DNA from: an uncultured Chthonomonadaceae bacterium
Lineage (GTDB): Bacteria; Armatimonadota; Fimbriimonadia; Fimbriimonadales; Fimbriimonadaceae
Assembly (NCBI GenBank): GCA_946479035.1
Contig: CAMLDW010000037.1
Location: 1 to 21,539 of the forward strand
Reading direction: 5' to 3'
Length of the DNA: 21,539 bases
Each line of letters opens with the position of its first letter. Position 1 is the stretch's first letter. Shown piece after piece: positions 7,233 to 14,448 of the stretch. The translations under genes and the position numbers were made by a program. The notes below the pieces were generated by a model. That model saw only the letters and a program-made list of their open reading frames with translations, was not told the origin of the DNA and ran no database searches.

Positions 7233-8765
7233 ATGAAGAGAGTCCTCAGTGCAGTGCTTGCGGCGTCGTTCGCCGGGGCGGCGTTCGCGCAGTCCTTTAC
7301 GATCGTCCGACCTTCCGAGGGGGCGACGGTCCGCGAGACCGTTTCGGTCCTGATCCCGAAAGGGAGCATCCCGAACGGCGGCTACATCGGCGTCCTGGTC
7401 AACGGCAAGTTCCTCGAAGCGGCGATGCCGGACCTCGTCGGTGAGAACTACGTCTACAAGCTGGACACGAAGGCGCGCAAGCTCCCCGACGGCGATACCG
7501 ACCTCGAAGTCGTGCTGTACATGGACGGCGGCGACCGCGCTGACATCATCAACCGCTCTTCCGTGCGCGTGAAGCTGGACAACTATTCGTCGATCAAGGT
7601 GCCAGAAGGCGGGTACGAGCTTCGGTACATTTTCAACAAGGGCACCGAGCTGCACTACCTCAACACGTCCACGCAGAGCGCGGGCACAGTCAGCCAGTCG
7701 CAGGCGGCTCTTGGCAGCCGTGCAAGCGAGCTCCCGGTCGCCGAGGAGAAGTTCAGCATGCTCTACTCGTTCGACAACGTCTACGCGGGCGACACAGGGC
7801 CGGAGGCACTGCTTCGCATGCAGGCGCTGCCGGACAAGGGCAAGAACTACATTTTCGTGACGGCCGCAGGCGAGTCGGAGCCCAAGAAGTTTTACGACTA
7901 CGAAATGCACCCGCTCTACATGCGGATCACGAACACGGGCCGCGAAGTCTGGGGCGCCGCTCCGCCCTACTTCCCATTGGAAGGAACTGCAGGCGAGTCC
8001 TCTCACCTCGACCTGTTCGCAATCCTGCCCCTTCCGGTGCTTCCTTCCAAGAAACTGTTCCCGGGCGACACGTGGCAGGCGCAGCACCTCTTTGGCGAAC
8101 TGGACCTAGACAAGCTCGAAGAGACCTATAAGCTGACTACGGGCCTTGCCTCTCGCGGAACGTTCATAGGCGTCGAGTGGGAGAACGGGATCCCTTGCGC
8201 CAAGTTCAATATCGCGGTCGACGCAGGACCGCGCGAGATTACAAGCGCGGTCAACCTGAACAACCAGCCCGGCGAGGCCACCAAGGTCTCCTTGAACGGA
8301 ACAGTCTGGTTCGCACTTGACCGCGGGATCATCGTGAAGTCCGAGATCGACATGCTCCAAGAGTCGCTCATCACGGTCGGCACACAGCAGGCCGCGGGCG
8401 CTGGCAATGGAACAGGCGGCGCAGGTGTCGGCAGCACGGGCGGTCCACAAGTGGGCGGCACAACCGGCGGAGGCGGCGCGACCGGCGGCATCAACTTCTA
8501 TCAGCCAAGCAACTTCGTGTACGCGCCTTTTGTTGACGCCAGCGGCTACCTCCACTTCTTCCAAAACCGCCGCGGCGGCCAACAGGGCGGTGGCCCGGGC
8601 GGAGTCGGTGGAGCCCCAGGCGGAGTCGGCGGAGCCCCGGGCGGAGTTGGTGGTGCCACCGGCCAGCAAGGCGGGTTCGGAAACCGCACCGGCGGCGGCA
8701 GCGGCGGCACGCAGCGGATGATCCTCCGCGTTCGGCTCAAGCTCCTGTCAGAACTGGAGAAGTAA
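7233..8765 (+). CDS. Secreted Gly-rich protein with Ig-like N-terminus, unknown function
   Basis: 510-residue exported protein. Signal peptide MKRVLSAVLAASFAGAAFA with likely cleavage before Gln20. Residues about 21-105 (FTIVRPSEGATVRETVSVLI, GGYIGVLVNGKFLEAAMPD) look like an Ig-like fold that often opens large surface proteins. The middle, about 125-385, is beta-rich with aromatic motifs (YELRYIFNKGTELHYLN, LFPGDTWQAQHLFG, NGTVWFALDRGIIVKSEIDM). The last third is low complexity: Gly/Thr/Ala linkers, a conserved-looking island (INFYQPSNFVYAPFVDASGY), three GGVGGAP units and a final charged MILRVRLKLLSELEK. ATG 7233 has GGTGA 5 bases upstream; an in-frame GTG at 7224 is possible. It lies 10 bases upstream of the tatC start, but no twin-arginine motif is present, so it is not itself a Tat substrate. 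Function not recognised. Confidence 0.75.
   Translation: MKRVLSAVLAASFAGAAFAQSFTIVRPSEGATVRETVSVLIPKGSIPNGGYIGVLVNGKFLEAAMPDLVGENYVYKLDTKARKLPDGDTDLEVVLYMDGGDRADIINRSSVRVKLDNYSSIKVPEGGYELRYIFNKGTELHYLNTSTQSAGTVSQSQAALGSRASELPVAEEKFSMLYSFDNVYAGDTGPEALLRMQALPDKGKNYIFVTAAGESEPKKFYDYEMHPLYMRITNTGREVWGAAPPYFPLEGTAGESSHLDLFAILPLPVLPSKKLFPGDTWQAQHLFGELDLDKLEETYKLTTGLASRGTFIGVEWENGIPCAKFNIAVDAGPREITSAVNLNNQPGEATKVSLNGTVWFALDRGIIVKSEIDMLQESLITVGTQQAAGAGNGTGGAGVGSTGGPQVGGTTGGGGATGGINFYQPSNFVYAPFVDASGYLHFFQNRRGGQQGGGPGGVGGAPGGVGGAPGGVGGATGQQGGFGNRTGGGSGGTQRMILRVRLKLLSELEK
8598..8660 (+). repeat. Three 21-bp in-frame units coding GGVGGA(P/T)
   Basis: Contiguous units begin at 8598, 8619 and 8640, each coding Gly-Gly-Val-Gly-Gly-Ala-Pro (Thr in the last). 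Changes among units are almost all in third codon positions, so the peptide is kept while the DNA drifts. The segment is a flexible linker in the C-terminal tail of the secreted protein. Confidence 0.85.
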
Positions 8766-8775
8766 GGGTCTGGGC

Positions 8776-9576
8776 CTGTTCGGTTCATGGTTTCGCAGCT
8801 CCTCGTCTGACGAGGAGCTGCGCGCTACTTTAATCGAGCACCTCGAAGAGCTCCGCGTCCGCATCGTGCGGGTCTTGGGGCTGCTCGTCGGCGGGATGGT
8901 CGTCGGCTGGTTCTTCGCGATGCCCGTGTATTGGGCCCTTGAGGGAATCGTCAAGGCGAACATGCCAAAGGGCGTCTCCTACACGGCGATGATCACGACC
9001 ATTGCCGGCGCCTTCATGCTCCAACTCAAGATGGCCGCCTACATCGGCGTCTTCATTACTCTCCCCTTCACCATCCACCAGGTCTGGGGCTTCGTTTCGC
9101 CGGGATTGCGCCCGAACGAGAGAAGGCCGATCAGGATCCTCGCTCCCGTCAGCACCGGGCTCTTCTTTTTCGGCGCGTGGGCCTGCTGGTACATCCTGCC
9201 CGCAACGGTCTATTGGTTCGGTACGTTCATGACCGACATGCGCGACACTAAGCTGATGCTGGAAGCCGGCCAGATGGTCTTCTTCCTCATCAACATGATC
9301 CTCTCCTTCGGCGTCGGGTTCCAGATGCCGATCGTCGTGTACTTCCTCGCCAGCCTGGAGATCGTCACGCCGAAGGCGATGATGAAGTACTGGCGCCACG
9401 CTGTTGCGGGCGTCGTGGTCGCTGCGGCCGTCATTACTCCCTCCGGCGACCCGCTTTCGCTCACCGTCATGGCTGTGCCGCTCATCCTCCTGTTCTTCGC
9501 GAGCGTGTTCGCGGCGCGCTGGACGATCAGGAAGAAGCGTGAAGCGAACGACGAAGACCTCGACGATCTAGACTAG
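8776..9576 (+). CDS. tatC: Sec-independent protein translocase TatC
   Basis: Core integral membrane subunit of the twin-arginine translocase; binds the RR signal of folded cargo. The frame gives 266 residues from a CTG at 8776: MFGSWFRSSSSDEEL, then the diagnostic N-terminal IEHLEELRVR (20-29). Downstream are six hydrophobic segments, FVSPGLRPNERR in the first cytoplasmic loop, QMPIVVYFLASLEIVT, and ITPSGDPLSLTVMAVPLILL near the end. The nearest ordinary start, GTG 8866, would remove the conserved HLxELR cargo-binding segment, and no ATG, GTG or TTG exists in frame between the upstream stop at 8719 and 8866. AAGGG (8764-8768) is well placed for CTG 8776. A charged DEDLDDLD tail ends the protein. 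No tatA/tatB is nearby. The helicase gene starts 3 bases after its stop. Confidence 0.93.
   Translation: MFGSWFRSSSSDEELRATLIEHLEELRVRIVRVLGLLVGGMVVGWFFAMPVYWALEGIVKANMPKGVSYTAMITTIAGAFMLQLKMAAYIGVFITLPFTIHQVWGFVSPGLRPNERRPIRILAPVSTGLFFFGAWACWYILPATVYWFGTFMTDMRDTKLMLEAGQMVFFLINMILSFGVGFQMPIVVYFLASLEIVTPKAMMKYWRHAVAGVVVAAAVITPSGDPLSLTVMAVPLILLFFASVFAARWTIRKKREANDEDLDDLD
8794..8822. repeat. Perfect 29-base palindrome over the tatC 5' codons
   Basis: CGCAGCTCCTCGTC (8794-8807) and its exact reverse complement (8809-8822) flank a single T. As RNA this folds into a very stable hairpin (at least 12 pairs with a small loop). It starts 18 bases after the proposed tatC CTG and codes RSSSSDEELR. No U-run follows, so it is not a standard terminator. 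It may limit tatC translation or the upstream transcript, or simply stabilise the 3' end of the secreted-protein message. Confidence 0.85.
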
Positions 9577-9579
9577 GGC

Positions 9580-11841
9580 ATGGACGCGCTCGGGGTCTTC
9601 GAGCGGTACGCCTCGCAGCCCCAACTGCGGGAGCGCATCGCGAACGTCCTGACGGTCCCTGGGCGCGCGGCCGCCTTCGCCCCTCTCCAAACGCCGTTGC
9701 ACCCGCACTTGGCCGAGGCTCTAGCGCGCAACGGCGTGCAAAGGCTCTTCACGCACCAGGCGCGCGCGATCGAGTCCGCGCTCGCTGGGCGCGACACCAT
9801 GGTCGTCACGGGCACCGGCAGCGGAAAGACCATCTGCTACAACGTGCCGGTCGTGCAGACGTGCCTGAGCGAGCCCGTCGCGACCGCGCTCTACATCTAT
9901 CCGACCAAGGCGCTCGCGCAGGACCAGGCGGGCAAGCTCCTCGCGCTCGTGCCGGGAGGCCAGGTGCGCGCGGGCGTATACGACGGTGACACAGAGCGTC
10001 AGCAGCGCACCGCCGTCCGGCGCAGCGCACAGGTCGTGCTGACGAACCCGGACATGCTGCACGTCGGGATCCTGCCGCAGCACGAGAACTGGTCGCGCTT
10101 CTTCCGTACGCTTCGGTTCATCGTGGTGGACGAGGCGCACACGTACCGCGGGGTGTTCGGCTCGCACGTCGGCGGCGTACTGCGGCGACTGCTGCGCCTC
10201 TGCGCGTGGTACCGCTCCTCGCCCGTCGTGGTCGCGTGCAGCGCGACGGTCGGCAACCCGGAGGAGGTGTTCGAAAAGCTGACGGGGCGCAGGCCGCAAC
10301 TGGTCAAAGAGGACGGCTCGCCCCAAAGCGAGCGCAACGTCGTGCTGATCGAGCCGCCCGTGCCGGAAGACGACGATGCGTTCAGCCCGAACAAGGAGAC
10401 GGCCCTCCTCCTCGCGGACTTCGTGCGCTGCGGCGTGCGAACGCTCGCGTTCTGCCGCGCGCGCGTCTCGACCGAGCTGGTCGTGCGCTACGCGAGAAAG
10501 TCGCTCGAGGACGCGGGAGACGACCTAGGGCAGGTGGAGTCCTACCGCGGTGGCTACACGCCCAAAGAGCGGCGCGACATTGAAAAGCGGCTCTTCACCG
10601 GCGGCCTCACCGGACTCGCCACCACCAACGCGATGGAGCTGGGCGTGGACGTCGGCGGGCTGGACGCGGTCGTGCTGAACGGCTACCCTGGCAGCCTCTC
10701 GAGCTTTTGGCAGCAGGTCGGGCGCGCGGGCCGCGGAGAGGAGCGCGGGTTCGCCGCGATGATCGCCCATGAGGACCCGCTCGAGCAGTTCCTCGCGCGA
10801 AGCCCAGGCGTGCTCCTCAACGGTGCGAACGAGCGCGTGTGCCTGAGCCCGGAAAACCCGTACGTGCTCGGCGCGCAGTTGCGGTGCGCGGCGTACGAGC
10901 GCCCCCTCTCGCAAGAGGACCTTGCGCTCTTCGGGCCGGGCGCGGCGCGGGTGGCCGACGGGCTGGAAGACTCCGGCGACCTGGCGCTCAGTGCCGGACG
11001 CTACTTCTACCCGAGCCACGAGGCGCCCGCGAGCAAGGTCGACATCCGCGGCATCGGCGGCGGGAGCATCGTGCTCGTGTGCGACGCGGAAGAAGTCGGG
11101 CAGATGGAGCGCTGGCGCGCGATGCAGTTCGCGCACGAGGGCGCCGTCTATCTCCACCGCACCAAGACCTACGTCGTGCGCCGGCTCGACCTCGACCGGA
11201 ACGAGGCGCTGATGGAGCAGCACGAGCCTGGATACTTCACGCAGCCGGTCGTGCAGTCGCTCGTGCAGCCGACCGTCGAGCTCGTGCGAAGTCCAGAAGG
11301 CCAGTCGTGCGCCGTCGTGCTCAGCGGCATGAAGGTGACGTCGTCGGTCGTCGGCTTCCGCAAGATGGCCCAGGACGGGAGGCAGGTGCTGGCAGAAGAG
11401 CCGCTCGACCTCCCGCCGCAGAGCTACGACACGGTCGGCGTGCGATTCTCGCTCGGCCATGACTGGTCACCGGACGAGACCGGGGAGACGATCGGCGCGC
11501 TGCACGGGATGGAGCACGCGCTCATGGCGGTCGCGCCCGTGCTTGCCTCGTGCGACCGGCGCGACCTGGGGAGCGCGTGGTTCTCGGTCGACCCGACGGA
11601 CCTCGCGCCGTCGGTCTACGCCTTCGACGCGATGCCTGGCGGGATGGGCCTGTGCGAGGCGCTCTTCGCCAAGCGGCGCGAGTGGGCGGAGATGGCTCTC
11701 TCTCTCGTCGCCTCCTGCAAGTGCGAGCACGGCTGCCCGGCGTGCCTGCTCAGCGCGAACTGCGAGTCGATGAACGAGAACCTGAGCAAGCGCGGGACCG
11801 CAAGGCTCCTGTCGTGGGTCCTGGGCGTTGACGCGCGTTGA
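9580..11841 (+). CDS. MrfA/YprA-type DEAH-box DNA helicase with C-terminal Cys cluster (DUF1998)
   Basis: Superfamily 2 helicase of 753 residues, close in length and plan to Bacillus subtilis MrfA (YprA), a 3'-5' helicase in mitomycin-lesion repair. Motifs in order: RLFTHQARAIESALAG (Q region), Walker A TGTGSGKT (77-84, Lys83), YPTKALAQDQ, VLTNPDMLH, VVDEAH (DEAH at 184-187), CSATVGNP, LAFCRARVSTELV, TTNAMELGVDVGGLDAVVL, and motif VI WQQVGRAGRG. The C-terminal domain carries the cysteine set Cys713, Cys715, Cys719, Cys722 and Cys728 (SCKCEHGCPACLLSANC), the four-cysteine signature believed to hold a metal. ATG 9580 follows the tatC stop by 3 bases, so it is probably translated from the tatC message. 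It is one of four repair genes in the window. The family is secure; orthology to mrfA rather than another DUF1998 helicase is likely but not proven. Confidence 0.9.
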   Translation: MDALGVFERYASQPQLRERIANVLTVPGRAAAFAPLQTPLHPHLAEALARNGVQRLFTHQARAIESALAGRDTMVVTGTGSGKTICYNVPVVQTCLSEPVATALYIYPTKALAQDQAGKLLALVPGGQVRAGVYDGDTERQQRTAVRRSAQVVLTNPDMLHVGILPQHENWSRFFRTLRFIVVDEAHTYRGVFGSHVGGVLRRLLRLCAWYRSSPVVVACSATVGNPEEVFEKLTGRRPQLVKEDGSPQSERNVVLIEPPVPEDDDAFSPNKETALLLADFVRCGVRTLAFCRARVSTELVVRYARKSLEDAGDDLGQVESYRGGYTPKERRDIEKRLFTGGLTGLATTNAMELGVDVGGLDAVVLNGYPGSLSSFWQQVGRAGRGEERGFAAMIAHEDPLEQFLARSPGVLLNGANERVCLSPENPYVLGAQLRCAAYERPLSQEDLALFGPGAARVADGLEDSGDLALSAGRYFYPSHEAPASKVDIRGIGGGSIVLVCDAEEVGQMERWRAMQFAHEGAVYLHRTKTYVVRRLDLDRNEALMEQHEPGYFTQPVVQSLVQPTVELVRSPEGQSCAVVLSGMKVTSSVVGFRKMAQDGRQVLAEEPLDLPPQSYDTVGVRFSLGHDWSPDETGETIGALHGMEHALMAVAPVLASCDRRDLGSAWFSVDPTDLAPSVYAFDAMPGGMGLCEALFAKRREWAEMALSLVASCKCEHGCPACLLSANCESMNENLSKRGTARLLSWVLGVDAR

Positions 11842-11874
11842 TTCGCGCGAGCTTTGTCCGGTAACTGGACGAGG

Positions 11875-11910
11875 GGAGGAGCGGGGAACCAAAAGGTAAC
11901 CTCTTCCTCC
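11875..11910 (+). promoter_or_regulatory. Possible leader hairpin abutting the DAHP synthase start
   Basis: GGAGGAG (11875-11881) can pair with CTTCCTCC-side bases 11904-11910, ending one base before the ATG, with further weak G-C pairs inside. The bases just before the ATG are pyrimidines instead of a ribosome-binding site, and the only purine tract (11871-11881) is caught in the stem. It may be regulatory or chance. Confidence 0.25.
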
Positions 11911-11911
11911 A

Positions 11912-12940
11912 ATGATCATCGTCATGCAGGTCGGGGCGAGCCGCGTCCAGATCGACGCGGTCGCCGAAGCGATCCGCGAGCTGGGGCACGAGCCCCTGGT
12001 CATGCCTGGCGAGGACCGTTGGGCGATCGGCGTTCCCGCCGCGCTCGACTCGGGACAGCGCTCGGCGCTCGAAGGCGTCGTCTCGCGACTCGAAGGCGTG
12101 AGCCAGGTCACCGAGACGAGCCGCCCCTACAAGCTGGCGAGCATCGAGTACCACCGCGAGCCGACCGTCGTCGAGGTGAAGGGCGCAAGGATCGGCCCAG
12201 GCTCGTTCGTCGTGATGGGCGGCCCCTGTAGCGTCGAGTCGTACGAGCAGTACAAGAAGAGCGCGGAGATCGTAAAGGCGAGCGGCGCGAAAGTGCTGCG
12301 CGGCGGCGCGTTCAAGCCGCGCACCTCGCCCTACTCGTTCCAAGGGCTGCAGCAAGAGGGCCTGGAGATCATCAAGCGCGTAGGCGACGAGACCGGGCTC
12401 GCGACGATCACGGAGGTGATGACTTCGGAGATGGTCGGCGCGGTCGCAGACCACGTCGACATCCTACAGATCGGCGCGCGCAGCATGCAGAACTTTCCCC
12501 TGCTCATCGAGGCCGGCAAGAGCGGCAAGCCCGTCTTCCTCAAGCGCGGCCCGTCGGCGACGATCGACGAGTTCCTCCTCGCGGCGGAGTACGTGCTGAA
12601 CGAGGGGAACGCGCAGGTGATCCTGTGCGAGCGCGGGATCCTGCCGCACGACCGCCAGTACACGCGCAACACGCTCGACCTCGCGGCGGTGCCGGTGCTG
12701 ATCGAGCACACGCACCTGCCGGTGATCGTCGACCCCTCGCACGGCACGGGGGTCGCCAAGTACGTCGCGCCGATGGCCAAGGCCGCGATGGTCGCTGGCG
12801 CGCACGGTGTCATGGTGGAGATGCACCCGAACCCGAAGCAGGCGCTGAGCGACGCCTCGCAGGCGCTCAACCCCGAGGAGTTCGACGCGCTGATGGCGCA
12901 GCTCAAGGGACTGGCGGACTACGTCGGCGTGCGGATGTAG
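11912..12940 (+). CDS. aroF: 3-deoxy-7-phosphoheptulonate (DAHP) synthase, type I-beta with N-terminal regulatory domain
   Basis: Condenses phosphoenolpyruvate and erythrose 4-phosphate to DAHP, the first committed step of aromatic amino acid and chorismate synthesis. The 342-residue protein has a ferredoxin-like N-terminal domain (about 1-70, MIIVMQVGASRVQIDAVAEA), which in Thermotoga maritima binds Tyr/Phe for feedback inhibition, then a TIM barrel. Predicted metal ligands are Cys106 (GGPCSVE), His277 (DPSHGTG), Glu303 (VMVEMHP) and Asp314; PEP/E4P-binding motifs GGAFKPRTSPYSFQG (131-145) and FLKRGPSATIDE (209-220) are intact. The size fits the I-beta class and no chorismate mutase domain is fused. 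Start ATG 11912 matches the family N-terminus; an in-frame ATG at 11924 is possible. There is no good ribosome-binding site. Naming varies (aroF, aroG); the reaction is certain. Confidence 0.95.
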   Translation: MIIVMQVGASRVQIDAVAEAIRELGHEPLVMPGEDRWAIGVPAALDSGQRSALEGVVSRLEGVSQVTETSRPYKLASIEYHREPTVVEVKGARIGPGSFVVMGGPCSVESYEQYKKSAEIVKASGAKVLRGGAFKPRTSPYSFQGLQQEGLEIIKRVGDETGLATITEVMTSEMVGAVADHVDILQIGARSMQNFPLLIEAGKSGKPVFLKRGPSATIDEFLLAAEYVLNEGNAQVILCERGILPHDRQYTRNTLDLAAVPVLIEHTHLPVIVDPSHGTGVAKYVAPMAKAAMVAGAHGVMVEMHPNPKQALSDASQALNPEEFDALMAQLKGLADYVGVRM

Positions 12941-13003
12941 CTCGGACGGAGGGCCGACCTCCTGGGCGGCCTGCCGCGCACAAGCGCAGTCCTCGCGCCA
13001 GGG

Positions 13004-14383
13004 CTACGCCCCCGGGTTCTTCCACACGACGTGCCCGTCCGCGTACGCGACCGCCCGACCGTCGGGCGTGTCGGTGTAGCCGAGCACCGTGTTCGCCGGA
13101 TCCTTGAGATCGCTCAGCTTTCCGCCCTGGAACGTGTACACGAACCCGTCGAACACCGAGTCGTTCCGGACATATGGACTGACGTCTTTGCGCAGGTCGA
13201 GGTCGCCAGGGATCGCATCGTCGTTGTCCGCCGAGTACATGATGAGCCCGAGCGCGACCTGCTTTGCCTTGCTCATCGCGGCGGCCCTCTTCGCCGCGAG
13301 CATCATCTCCTTGTACTGCTGGACCGAGATCTCGATCGTGCGCCGGACGAAGAGCGCGCCCTTGACCATGAACGCCACGTATCTCTCCCCGGCGGGCAGC
13401 ACCGCGTACTCCGCGTGCTCGCTGACGAGCGCGACCGGCCTTTCGCTGTCGGTGGTCGAGCTGATCCACCAGGAGAGCACGCGCGCGGTTGCGCTCCCCT
13501 CGGTCGCGTCTGTGAACTTATAGTCCAGCCGCACGTCGCTCTCGGGCTTCTTTGGTTCGTAGCTCGCGACCGGCCCGATCGTCTCGCTGTAGTCGCCTGA
13601 GACCGGGTCATAGTGGACCACGACCTTAATGGGTGCGCCGCCCGAGTCCGGCGGCCGCTCGATCTCGATCAAGAGCTCCCTCGCGTCGGCTGACCACTCG
13701 GTTCTGCCCGCACGGCTGTACTTGTTTGGCAGGGTTGCAGACTTGCCAAAGCTGCCGTCGGCGTTGGTCGTGCGGATCGTCACCGGGGGCGTCTGGTCAC
13801 CGAGCGAAAACATCGGTTGGTCAATCTCAACGGCGAGTGGAGAGACAGGAGAGACGTCGAACTGCGCGAGCGTCATGCCATGGTCCGAAGCCTTGCGAAT
13901 GCTCTGCAGCTTGGCGTCGGAAGCGTCGAGCACGAACGTCTCGTTGGTGATCGTAGCCGGTGGAGGCGCGCCTCTCTGGGCGCCGTTCACACTTACCGGG
14001 ACCATGTACGCCACAGAGACGATCGCGCGGTCGGTGCCGACGAACCACTGGAAGCGTGGAAAAACGTTCGTGTCCTTCGAGAGCGGGATCTCCTTCGTCG
14101 TCCCGGTCGCGCTGTCCCAGACGACGATGTCCTTTCGCAGCGGCTCGGGCTGCGGGCCGCCGATCTCGGGCGGCGCGGGGTTGGGCGTAAAGCGCACCGC
14201 GACCAGGTATCGCCCGTCCGGCGAGACCTCCACGGTCTGCACGTTCTGCCCGACCACGATCTGCGGGTCGGCGAGCATCAGCGCGCGCTTGGCGGTCAGC
14301 ACGGTGCCGTTCTCTTTGTTCGGCTGCCCGGCGACGGCAAGCGGGACTGCCAGGGCCAGGGCAAGGAGCGTGGATCTCCGCAT
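13004..14383 (-). CDS. Exported beta-propeller-like protein with pseudopilin-type C-terminal domain
   Basis: 459-residue protein with a Sec signal (MRRSTLLALALAVPLAVAG). Residues about 45-340 look like a partial beta-propeller of the TolB/PD40 type (VEVSPDGRYLVAVRF, DIVVWDSATGTTKEIPL, TEWSADARELLIEIERPP, VVVHYDPVSGDYSETIG). Residues about 361-459 match the globular end of type II-secretion pseudopilin-like proteins abundant in Armatimonadota and Planctomycetota: AAAMSKAKQVALGLIMYSAD, then NTVLGYTDTPDGRAVAYADG and HVVW. The prepilin cleavage site and N-terminal hydrophobic pilin helix that normally precede this domain are absent. It cannot be a normal pilin; a periplasmic or surface sensor or structural protein is possible. 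ATG 14383 follows a TATGAT by 6 bases, which suggests leaderless transcription. Single gene, convergent with the DAHP synthase gene and divergent from the next. Function unknown. Confidence 0.75.
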   Translation of the reverse strand: MRRSTLLALALAVPLAVAGQPNKENGTVLTAKRALMLADPQIVVGQNVQTVEVSPDGRYLVAVRFTPNPAPPEIGGPQPEPLRKDIVVWDSATGTTKEIPLSKDTNVFPRFQWFVGTDRAIVSVAYMVPVSVNGAQRGAPPPATITNETFVLDASDAKLQSIRKASDHGMTLAQFDVSPVSPLAVEIDQPMFSLGDQTPPVTIRTTNADGSFGKSATLPNKYSRAGRTEWSADARELLIEIERPPDSGGAPIKVVVHYDPVSGDYSETIGPVASYEPKKPESDVRLDYKFTDATEGSATARVLSWWISSTTDSERPVALVSEHAEYAVLPAGERYVAFMVKGALFVRRTIEISVQQYKEMMLAAKRAAAMSKAKQVALGLIMYSADNDDAIPGDLDLRKDVSPYVRNDSVFDGFVYTFQGGKLSDLKDPANTVLGYTDTPDGRAVAYADGHVVWKNPGA

Positions 14384-14389
14384 GCCCCT

Positions 14390-14395
14390 ATCATA
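14390..14395 (-). promoter_or_regulatory. Candidate -10 box giving a leaderless transcript
   Basis: TATGAT on the minus strand ends 6 bases before the ATG at 14383, so transcription would begin at or beside the start codon. The same hexamer serves in the lexA promoter. No clear -35 is seen. AGGGG sits only one base from the ATG, too close to act as a usual ribosome-binding site. Confidence 0.4.
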
Positions 14396-14448
14396 ACAGA
14401 CCCAGCGGGCGAGAACGACCGGGAGCGCCGCCCGTCTAAGCTATTGAC

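Noticed and set aside
6582..8087. Minus-strand frame spanning the pcrA 5' end and the secreted-protein gene
   Set aside because: It crosses a divergent gene boundary in a frame different from pcrA and opposes the signal-peptide gene; no family resemblance.
7233..8765. Tat substrate paired with tatC
   Set aside because: The signal peptide begins MKRVLSAVLAASF with no twin-arginine motif, so it is a Sec-type signal.
11838..11866. Promoter upstream of the DAHP synthase gene (TTGATT and a GTAACT at 17 bases)
   Set aside because: The -10 matches the consensus poorly and the -35 lies over the helicase stop codon.
12941..13003. Terminator between the convergent DAHP synthase and propeller-pseudopilin genes
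   Set aside because: GGAGG/CCTCC at 12948-12962 can form a 5-bp stem, but there is no T-run on either strand and short GC stems are expected by chance here.
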